A DNA stretch of 58,418 bases from the NCBI GenBank assembly GCA_002897895.1, contig BDSY01000016.1:1-58418 (forward strand), read 5' to 3'. Shown here piece by piece: positions 52,138-58,418 of the stretch. Within the stretch, counting starts at the first letter, position 1. Every line of letters begins with the position of its first letter. This DNA is from a bacterium BMS3Abin06 (GTDB lineage: Bacteria > Nitrospirota > Thermodesulfovibrionia > UBA6902). Below the pieces are notes generated by a model. The model searched no databases. It was not told where the DNA came from and was given only the letters and a program-made list of their open reading frames with translations. Position numbers and translations under genes: made by a program.

Positions 52138-52725
52138 ATGGATTTTTTTAAATTGCTTGAATTGGTTGTTGCAGCATCATTAATCAACAACTTTGTTTTT
52201 ACAAGATTTCTGGGTCTATGCATCTTCTTCGGTGTGACCAAAAAGATGGAGACCGCTGTCGGAATGAGTATTACTTTCACGGCGGTCATGGTGGTGAGCG
52301 CTGCGATAAGCTGGGTTGTTTATGAACAGATAATGATCCCCCTTGATTTAACATTCCTCAAGATTATTATCTTTATCGGCATTGTTGCGGCATTCGTGCA
52401 GTCGGCTGATACAATTATGAAAAAAGTCAGTCCCTCAATGTATTACAAACTTGGTGTGTACCTGGCGCTGATTACAACGAATTGTATTATAATTGCCGTT
52501 CCGCTGATAAACGCCGGTGAGCATTATAGTTTTTTTGAAAGCATGGCCTTTGGCCTCGGGTCCGGACTGGGCTTTGCGCTTGCCCTGCTTATAATGGCAA
52601 GTATCCGTGAGAAGCTTGAAGTCGCGGATGTGCCGGCTCCGTTTAAGGGGCTGCCGATATCGTTTATTATTGCAGGACTTATAGCGCTCGCTTTTACGGG
52701 TTTTTCAGGATTGATAACATTATAG
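52138..52725 (+). CDS. rnfA: Rnf electron transport complex subunit A
   Basis: The 195-residue integral membrane protein, paralogous to RnfE in inverted topology, has NNFVFTRFLGLCIFFGV with the conserved Cys near residue 29, and TTNCIIIAVPLINA with a second Cys. With RnfE it holds a membrane-embedded iron-sulfur centre. Confidence 0.95.
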   Translation: MDFFKLLELVVAASLINNFVFTRFLGLCIFFGVTKKMETAVGMSITFTAVMVVSAAISWVVYEQIMIPLDLTFLKIIIFIGIVAAFVQSADTIMKKVSPSMYYKLGVYLALITTNCIIIAVPLINAGEHYSFFESMAFGLGSGLGFALALLIMASIREKLEVADVPAPFKGLPISFIIAGLIALAFTGFSGLITL

Positions 52726-52749
52726 TGGTAATTCATGAATTGCCTCTGC
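52726..52749. repeat. Second copy of the AATTCATGAATT palindromic repeat
   Basis: GGTAATTCATGAATTGCC directly follows the rnfA stop, before rnfB. It is a degenerate copy of the repeat at 23921-23948. Confidence 0.6.
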
Positions 52750-52793
52750 AAAAAGTTGAACCGATCTTTATAAATAATAAATAAAGGTGGAAC

Positions 52794-53993
52794 ATGTTTG
52801 ATTTCAATATAACGAAAATTATAGCAGACCTTATCCAATTTCTAAATATGTTTGATATCAATCAAATCCCTCTTCCCATGCTCGGGGTAGGTGGGGGAGT
52901 CGAGGTGAGGGAATCGGTTGATCTTTTAGAAGTTGTAAAATTTACAGCAATATTTTTATTAGGGATCAGCGCTGTTTTTGGTATGGGCCTTGCTTTTGCA
53001 GCCAGAAAGTTTGCAGTAAAAGAGGACCCCCGGGTTGACCAGGTATCCGATGTACTTGCCCATGCTCACTGCGGCGCGTGTGGTTTTCCGGGGTGCCGGC
53101 AATATGCAGAGCAGGTTGTTCTGAATCCTGATGTCAAACCTACCTTATGTACTCCGGGCGGGGCGGCGACTGCTGAAGCCGTTGCTAAAATCACGGGTAA
53201 GGTAATGGAACAGACCGAACCGAAGATTGCGAGGATTTTCTGCCAGGGAGGATGTTCGAAATCGGTTCGCAGATTCAAATACGAAGGGATTAAAGACTGC
53301 AAGGCTGCAATACTTGCAAGCGGAGGTGACAAGGCATGTATTTATGGTTGCCTCGGTTATGGGTCATGCTCACGTGCCTGTCCTTTCGGCGCTATTACCA
53401 TGAGCGAAGAAAACCTTCCTGTAATAGATCCTGTAAAGTGCACGGCCTGCGGAATATGCGCACAGACATGTCCTACTAAAGTGATAGAAATCTTACCGAT
53501 GGCAAAGCAAGTCCTTGTAAGTTGTCATTCAAAGGATAAGGGGCCTGCTACCAAGAAAAATTGTCAGGTTGGGTGTATTGCATGCGGTCTTTGCGTGAAA
53601 GTCTGTCCTTATAACGCCGCAAAGGTTGAGAATTTCCTCTCAACGATTAATCTTGATAAATGTAAAGTATGCGGTCTCTGTATAACAAAGTGCCCGACAA
53701 AGGCGATTGTGGATTATATATCCAAACGTCCAAAGGCATTCGTTACCGAGAAATGTATTGGCTGCCATGCCTGTGCCAAGGTCTGTCCTGTCAATGCGGC
53801 CTCCGGAGAGCTTAAAAAGCAGCATGTCATAAATCAGGATAAATGTATCGGCTGCGGCATATGTGCTTCAAGGTGTCCTAAAGTTGCCATTACAGGGACA
53901 TTTAATTATGCAGAGGTATTACAGGCGTATGAGGCTAAAAAAGCTGCCAGGGAAAAGGCTAAAGCAGAGAAAGAAGCTGCGGCCGGAGCCTGA
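52794..53993 (+). CDS. rnfB: Rnf electron transport complex subunit B, multi-cluster form
   Basis: The 399-residue protein has a membrane helix (about 48-68), the 4Fe-4S domain CGACGFPGC followed by a distal Cys, and then six further 4Fe-4S motifs (YGSCSRACP, CTACGICAQTCP, CIACGLCVKVCP, CKVCGLCITKCP, CIGCHACAKVCP, CIGCGICASRCP). E. coli RnfB has two in this part. RnfB receives electrons from reduced ferredoxin. The tail is a charged Ala/Lys/Glu helix. The 37 residues ahead of the membrane helix are not typical; GTG 52905, with a GGGGGAG tract upstream, is an alternative start. Confidence 0.94.
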   Translation: MFDFNITKIIADLIQFLNMFDINQIPLPMLGVGGGVEVRESVDLLEVVKFTAIFLLGISAVFGMGLAFAARKFAVKEDPRVDQVSDVLAHAHCGACGFPGCRQYAEQVVLNPDVKPTLCTPGGAATAEAVAKITGKVMEQTEPKIARIFCQGGCSKSVRRFKYEGIKDCKAAILASGGDKACIYGCLGYGSCSRACPFGAITMSEENLPVIDPVKCTACGICAQTCPTKVIEILPMAKQVLVSCHSKDKGPATKKNCQVGCIACGLCVKVCPYNAAKVENFLSTINLDKCKVCGLCITKCPTKAIVDYISKRPKAFVTEKCIGCHACAKVCPVNAASGELKKQHVINQDKCIGCGICASRCPKVAITGTFNYAEVLQAYEAKKAAREKAKAEKEAAAGA

Positions 53994-54097
53994 TAAATAT
54001 TCAATAGATTGCTAAAACCGCATCAACCACTCTCCGTGCTTTCCCCCTTGATTTATATATTGTATAAGTCAAAGCCTAAGTGATAAAATATTAAGTA

Positions 54098-54622
54098 ATG
54101 CAGAAAAAAACAGTCAGACAAAAATACTTCGTTTCCAAGGAACTTCGCATCTCAATTGCCCTCATAATTCTCTGGTCACTCCTTGTAACCGCCTTTTTTA
54201 CATATTTTGCCAAAGAACTCGGTGAGAAAATAGGCAACGGCACGTTACTGTTCATAATCATTATGCTGGGATATTTAATCATAGTTGTTGTATTAACGAT
54301 GTTCTTTTCGCATCGTTTAATAGGCCCTTTTCAGAGATTAAAGATGGAGATGAAGCTGATCAGGTCGGGTGATTATCACAGGCGGCTTAATGTGAGAAAA
54401 AGTGATGACATATATATCATGTCGTTTGTTACGGAAGTAAACAAGATACTGGCAGAGCTTGAGAAGGCTCAGCGCAATAACGAATATCTGATTAAACATA
54501 TTGATTCGGAGTTGATAAGTATAATTTCAGTAATTGAAGAAGGGGAAGTTTCAAAAGAAAAACTGAGAGAAAGCATTTTGGCGTGTCACAAAAAAATTAA
54601 GGCATCGCCCGGAAAAAAATAA
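54098..54622 (+). CDS. Membrane protein with HAMP domain
   Basis: The 174-residue protein has two membrane helices (about 17-36 and 49-70), then a HAMP domain (SHRLIGPFQRLKMEMKLI; GDYHRRLNVRKSDDI) and a coiled coil. There is no kinase, cyclase or chemotaxis output, so it is a free-standing HAMP protein. Such genes sit near respiratory complexes in several anaerobes. No good ribosome site was seen. It converges on the MFS gene. Confidence 0.82.
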   Translation: MQKKTVRQKYFVSKELRISIALIILWSLLVTAFFTYFAKELGEKIGNGTLLFIIIMLGYLIIVVVLTMFFSHRLIGPFQRLKMEMKLIRSGDYHRRLNVRKSDDIYIMSFVTEVNKILAELEKAQRNNEYLIKHIDSELISIISVIEEGEVSKEKLRESILACHKKIKASPGKK

Positions 54623-54640
54623 GAAGAGTAATAATGGAGG

Positions 54641-55855
54641 CTATAGCTTGAATATCTCCGGCTTTTTCCATAAAATCAGCATTGTTCCCGAGAGGCACAA
54701 ACCCGCACTTGTCAAAAGGGCATTTTGAGTGCCGGTGTAATGGGCTAAACTGCCGACCGCAAAGTTTCCTATGGGCGCCATACCTAAAAACATTGTTGTA
54801 AAAGAACTCATTACCCTTCCCCTTAATTCATCAGGCACCGAAAGCTGCAGCAGGCTGTTTGCCGTGGCTATCATGTTTATTGCCCCGAATCCGACAAAGA
54901 AGAGCATTGCATATGAAAGCCGGATGGTTTCTGAAATTGAAAATATCAGCAGCGCCAATGAGAAAATTATTGCTGCGGCGGCCATGACAAATCCTTTCTT
55001 TGGAGTATCCCCCCTTGCCGCAAGGCCGATTGCTCCGGTAAAAGCTCCGGCCCCGGCACATCCCATTAATATGCCAAGTCCTGTTTCTCCTGTTTTAAGA
55101 ATGTCACGCGCATAAACAGGGAGGAAGGAAATATAAGGGAATCCGAAAAAACTGATTATACCTACTGATATCAGGAGAATATATACTGTGGGATTGTGGC
55201 GGATATATTTAAGCCCTTCCCTGAAAGATTTTTTGATCCCCGGCCCGGAAGTCGCCTGCATATCCCCGGACCTGAAACGAATTTTTATCAGCGCAGCGAT
55301 TATTGCAAGAAAACTCAAGGTGTTAATGAAAAAACATGAAGCAAGTCCGGTAGAAGCCATGAGAAATCCGGCTATTGCCGGTCCCATCATCCTTGCCCCG
55401 TGAAAAGCAGTAGAATTGAGTGCAATACCGTTCAGCAGGTCCTCTTTTCCGACCAGTTCAATGATAAAAGACTGTCGCGCAGGTATCTCAAAAGCAAGGA
55501 CAGAGCCGATGAGAAAGGCGAGTATGAGTACGTACCGGATATTGACAACACTTGTTGCAACTAAAACAGTTAGTGTCAGGGTAAGCGCCATAAGTATAAT
55601 ATAAGCTGCAAGCATTATCTTCCTTTTCGGATATCTGTCTGCAAGAACTCCGCCGGCAAGTGTGAAAAGGAGTATCGGCGCTGATGCTGCCGTTCCTGCC
55701 AGCCCCAGGAAAAAAGGCGAGCCTGTCAGTTCATAGACCAGCCACCCCTGGGCGGTCTGGTGCATCCATGAACCTGTTAAGGTGATGAACTGGCCAATCC
55801 AGAAAAGCCTGAAATTCCTGTGTCTGAGGGATGAAAACGCCTGAAATGATTTCAT
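54641..55855 (-). CDS. MFS transporter (DHA3/EntS-like exporter)
   Basis: The 404-residue protein has about 12 membrane helices and the MFS loop motif GGVLADRYPKRKIM (about 65-78). The start FSSLRHRNFRLFWIGQFIT is the hallmark of the MFS-3/enterobactin-exporter-like group. ATG 55855 is chosen since this conserved start follows directly; an upstream ATG at 55912 adds 19 atypical residues. Substrate is unknown. Confidence 0.9.
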   Translation of the reverse strand: MKSFQAFSSLRHRNFRLFWIGQFITLTGSWMHQTAQGWLVYELTGSPFFLGLAGTAASAPILLFTLAGGVLADRYPKRKIMLAAYIILMALTLTLTVLVATSVVNIRYVLILAFLIGSVLAFEIPARQSFIIELVGKEDLLNGIALNSTAFHGARMMGPAIAGFLMASTGLASCFFINTLSFLAIIAALIKIRFRSGDMQATSGPGIKKSFREGLKYIRHNPTVYILLISVGIISFFGFPYISFLPVYARDILKTGETGLGILMGCAGAGAFTGAIGLAARGDTPKKGFVMAAAAIIFSLALLIFSISETIRLSYAMLFFVGFGAINMIATANSLLQLSVPDELRGRVMSSFTTMFLGMAPIGNFAVGSLAHYTGTQNALLTSAGLCLSGTMLILWKKPEIFKL

Positions 55856-56076
55856 AGATAATTTGGTAATAATGATAACACAGGTTAATAAGCGGTTACC
55901 TGAAGGTTGCATAAACCCGGCCGGCGACCTTGCAGTAACCCTTATAACATGCTGCAGGATATTGAAATAGTATTGAATTTCAGGAATCCGTTATCAGTGA
56001 AGTTTGGAAATGCCCGCAATATAATCAGCATAATCCGTCAATGATATTGCTGTAAAGTACCGGGGGTAATTAGTGC

Positions 56077-56106
56077 TTGAAAATTACTGTAATTTTAAGC
56101 TATATT
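56077..56106 (+). promoter_or_regulatory. Candidate promoter of the por operon
   Basis: TTGAAA at 56077-56082, an 18-base spacer and TATATT at 56101-56106 lie about 55 bases ahead of the first por gene. Confidence 0.5.
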
Positions 56107-56161
56107 AAACTTCCTTTGCCTTAATTATTTATATATAAGCATCTTGGGAGGGATAAAAAAA

Positions 56162-56737
56162 ATGGCAAAAACGATTGAGATTAGATGGCATGGCCGCGGC
56201 GGCCAGGGAACGGTTACTGCTGCAAAGGTGCTTGCCGATGCCTGCCTGAGCGGTGGAAGGTATGTGCAGGCATTCCCGGAATACGGGCCTGAAAGGGCAG
56301 GCGCTCCGCTCAGGGCGTATAACAGGATAAGTGATCATGTAATAAGAATGTATTGCCCTGTTCTTCATCCGCACGTGATCAGCATTGCTGACGCTACACT
56401 TTTAGATGGAGTTAATGTTACCGACGGCGCGCAGGATGACACCATATTTCTTGTCAACACATCAAAGGACCCGAAAGAGATAAGGGAAAAACTCAATGCA
56501 AAACCGGGTCAGAAAGTGTTTACAGTTGATGCCAGCAAAATAGCCAGAGACTGCATAGGAAGACCGCTTCCCAATGCATCCATGCTGGGCGCTATTTCTA
56601 AAGCAACCGGAATTATAGATATGGATACACTATTAGCTAATGTAAAAAAGAGTTTTGGGAAAAAGTTTGCCCGGAAGATTATTGACGGCAACCTCGATGC
56701 AACAAAGCGCGGGTATGAGGAGGTAAAAGAAGGATGA
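56162..56737 (+). CDS. porG: 2-oxoacid:ferredoxin oxidoreductase gamma subunit
   Basis: The 191-residue protein has the gamma-subunit signature IRWHGRGGQGTVTAAKVLA and FPEYGPERAGAPLRAYNRIS, with LPNASMLGAISKATG near the end. ATG 56162 follows a GGGAGGG tract; the TTG 18 bases earlier is inside that tract. It overlaps the delta gene by 4 bases. The four-subunit order G-D-A-B is that of pyruvate (or 2-oxoisovalerate) oxidoreductases. Confidence 0.94.
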   Translation: MAKTIEIRWHGRGGQGTVTAAKVLADACLSGGRYVQAFPEYGPERAGAPLRAYNRISDHVIRMYCPVLHPHVISIADATLLDGVNVTDGAQDDTIFLVNTSKDPKEIREKLNAKPGQKVFTVDASKIARDCIGRPLPNASMLGAISKATGIIDMDTLLANVKKSFGKKFARKIIDGNLDATKRGYEEVKEG

Positions 56738-57027
56738 AAGAACCATTATGGAAAAGACTTCCCGCAGGCTCTGTTATCCTGGAGGCAGGGAGTGCTGCGA
56801 AATTCAAGACAGGCTCATGGAGGTCCATGAGACCGAAGTGGATAGAAGAAAACTGCATACAGTGCCTCTTTTGCTGGATTTACTGCCCTGACATGTCTGT
56901 TACTGTTAAGGACGGCAAGAGGGGGGAGTTTAATTTTGATTACTGCAAGGGCTGTGGTATATGCGCCCTCGAGTGTCCCGGGAAAAAGGGCAATAAGGCT
57001 ATAGTTATGGAAGAGGAGGGCAAGTAA
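56734..57027 (+). CDS. porD: 2-oxoacid:ferredoxin oxidoreductase delta subunit
   Basis: The 97-residue protein is an 8Fe ferredoxin: the motifs CIQCLFCWIYCPD and CKGCGICALECPG bind two 4Fe-4S clusters. The start GSWRSMRPKW is typical of PorD. It passes electrons from the catalytic subunits to ferredoxin. It overlaps porA by 1 base (TAATG). Confidence 0.95.
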   Translation: MKEPLWKRLPAGSVILEAGSAAKFKTGSWRSMRPKWIEENCIQCLFCWIYCPDMSVTVKDGKRGEFNFDYCKGCGICALECPGKKGNKAIVMEEEGK

Positions 57028-58205
57028 TGGGTAAGATAGTTGCTGTAACAGGAAACGAGGCAGTTGCCGAGGCTCTGAGACAGATAAATCCCGATGTCTG
57101 TGCTGCATATCCGATTACCCCCGCAACAGACCTTATGCAGAGATTTGCAAGCTTTATCTCTGATGGAAAAGTGGATACGGAGATGGTCCTTGTTGAAAGC
57201 GAACACAGCGCCATGAGCGCTTGTATAGGCGCTTCGGCAGCCGGCGGCAGGGTTGCAACTGCAACCTCATCCCAGGGGCTGGCGCTAATGTGGGAGATGT
57301 TATTTATCGCAGCAGGCGACAGGCTGCCGATAGTCATGCCCGTAGTAAACAGGGCATTGTCCGCACCGCTTAATATCCATGGTGACCATTCCGACAGCAT
57401 GGGGGCAAGGGATTCAGGCTGGATACAGCTCTATTCCGAGACTGCACAGGAGGCATATGACAATGCTGTACAGGCATTCAGAATTGCCGAGCATCTGGAC
57501 ATAAGACTGCCTGCCATGGTCTGCATGGACGGGTTTATCGTCAGTCATTCCATTGAAAGAGTCGAATATATTGAGGATGCGGATGTCAAGAATTTTGTAG
57601 GGGAATACAAACAGGTAAATCCGCTTCTTGATCTTGATAATCCCAAGAGTTACGGGCCATTGATACTGACTGACCGTTATCATGAATATAAAAGGGCACA
57701 GCATGAGGTGATGACAAAAGTGAAGAATGTCGTGCTTGAGGTCGCTGCTGATTTTGAAAAGATGACGGGCAGGAAATACGGCCTGTTTGAGACATACAGA
57801 CTTGACGATGCGGAAATTGCCATAGTGATATTGAACTCTGCCGCAGGCACTACAAAGGATACAATAGACGAGTACAGGGATAAGGGCATTAAGGCAGGGC
57901 TTTTGAAGCCGAGAATGTTCAGACCATTTCCGTATGAAGAAATAGCTGAAGCGCTCAAGCATCTTAAGGCAATAGCTGTCCTTGACAGGGCGGATTCTTT
58001 TGGCGGCTACGGCCCGTTATTCTCGGAAATCTGCGGGGCTGTCATGTCAATAGATAAAAAGCCTGCTGTGATAAACAAAATATACGGTCTCGGTGGAAGG
58101 GACTACCTTCCTGACCAGGCGGAGAAAGTATTAGACGAACTGACAGGGATTGCAAACACAGGAAAAGTCAATATCATAAAAGAATACATAGGTGTAAGAG
58201 AATAA
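57027..58205 (+). CDS. porA: 2-oxoacid:ferredoxin oxidoreductase alpha subunit
   Basis: The 392-residue protein has the alpha-subunit landmarks GNEAVAEALRQINPDVCAAY and PITPATDLM (substrate site), VESEHSAMSACIGASAAGGR, ATSSQGLALMWEM and LNIHGDHSD. The C-terminal part has KAGLLKPRMFRPFPYEEI. With beta it forms the thiamine diphosphate catalytic unit. Pyruvate is the most likely substrate. Confidence 0.95.
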   Translation: MGKIVAVTGNEAVAEALRQINPDVCAAYPITPATDLMQRFASFISDGKVDTEMVLVESEHSAMSACIGASAAGGRVATATSSQGLALMWEMLFIAAGDRLPIVMPVVNRALSAPLNIHGDHSDSMGARDSGWIQLYSETAQEAYDNAVQAFRIAEHLDIRLPAMVCMDGFIVSHSIERVEYIEDADVKNFVGEYKQVNPLLDLDNPKSYGPLILTDRYHEYKRAQHEVMTKVKNVVLEVAADFEKMTGRKYGLFETYRLDDAEIAIVILNSAAGTTKDTIDEYRDKGIKAGLLKPRMFRPFPYEEIAEALKHLKAIAVLDRADSFGGYGPLFSEICGAVMSIDKKPAVINKIYGLGGRDYLPDQAEKVLDELTGIANTGKVNIIKEYIGVRE

Positions 58206-58242
58206 AGCTGACAGCTGACAGCTATCAGCCAATAGCTTTTTA
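58206..58242. repeat. TGACAGCT-type intergenic repeat
   Basis: AGCTGACAGCTGACAGCTAT and CAGCCAATAGCTTTTT fill the gap between porA and porB; AGCTAT/ATAGCT can pair. Related to strings at 519-600 and 22426-22454. Confidence 0.55.
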
Positions 58243-58256
58243 GGAGAGGGAATAAA

Positions 58257-58418
58257 ATGACAACAATACCGCTTAGATTAAAAGAACTTTCCAAACAGGA
58301 AGACCGTTTTACATACGGTCACAGGATGTGTGCCGGCTGCGGAGCGCCCATCGTTGTCAAGCAGGTGCTCATGGCTATCGACTACCCGGTTATTGCAGCC
58401 AATGCCACAGGATGCCTT
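58257..58418 (+). CDS. porB: 2-oxoacid:ferredoxin oxidoreductase beta subunit (partial, cut by the window end)
   Basis: The first 54 residues are visible: LKELSKQEDRFTYGHRMCAG, then CGAPIVVKQVL and NATGCL. The MCAGCGAP motif is the first cysteine pair of the beta subunit's 4Fe-4S site, and ANATGCLE begins the thiamine diphosphate site. An AGGAGAGGG ribosome site precedes the ATG. The rest lies beyond the window. Confidence 0.93.
   Translation, partial: MTTIPLRLKELSKQEDRFTYGHRMCAGCGAPIVVKQVLMAIDYPVIAANATGCL

Overview
The window looks like a chromosomal stretch from an anaerobic, Gram-negative, free-living bacterium. The Lpt lipopolysaccharide export genes, an outer-membrane-type envelope gene set, an Rnf complex in the order C-D-G-E-A-B, a four-subunit pyruvate/2-oxoacid:ferredoxin oxidoreductase and many multi-domain histidine kinases point to Nitrospirota (Thermodesulfovibrio-like) or a Desulfobacterota relative. 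This is inference from gene content; no rRNA gene is present to settle it.

Region by region: (1) 1-703 holds the end of a large serine recombinase that reads into the antisense strand of tRNA-Ala, followed by tRNA-Ile. (2) 791-18725 is an 18-kb signalling block, all on the minus strand: five sensor or hybrid histidine kinases, three KPW-type response regulators (one HD-GYP), an MglA-like Ras GTPase, a periplasmic PstS-like protein, and an unusual fusion of a receiver domain to a PilB/GspE-type ATPase. The MshEN domain of that ATPase and the HD-GYP phosphodiesterase suggest a combined phosphorelay, c-di-GMP and small-GTPase circuit for surface motility or type IV pilus control. (3) 18.9-21.4 kb is a decaying accessory zone: an SPL-like radical SAM protein, intact HicBA, a broken RelE/ParE module, and a deleted copy of the start of a P-type ATPase gene. 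(4) 21.4-29.6 kb is a complete bat (aerotolerance-type) operon: MoxR, DUF58, a DUF4381-like protein, two VWA proteins, two TPR proteins and BatD. (5) 29.7-31.7 kb has a Rho paralogue lacking the N-terminal RNA-binding domain, an antitoxin with a dead toxin, and an integrase remnant. (6) 31.7-43.5 kb has a Ca2+-type P-type ATPase, PriA, a long FolD-like protein, a cold shock gene with a terminator in its leader, a SPFH/zinc-ribbon pair, a GNAT N-acetyltransferase, Ppx/GppA, OsmC and PgpA. (7) 43.6-48.2 kb is the minus-strand lptC-lptA-lptB-rpoN-hpf-rapZ cluster. (8) 48.5-54.0 kb is rnfCDGEAB. (9) 54.1-55.9 kb has a HAMP membrane protein and an MFS exporter. (10) 56.1-58.4 kb is porGDAB, cut by the window end.

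Rnf and the oxidoreductase fit together: pyruvate (or another 2-oxoacid) oxidation makes reduced ferredoxin, which Rnf can exchange with NADH across the membrane for an ion gradient. Short palindromic intergenic repeats of several families lie in many gaps, and two repeat-derived sequences have entered reading frames or gene ends. Segments 21.1 kb and 31.6 kb are direct repeats bracketing the bat-rho block, evidence of past rearrangement.
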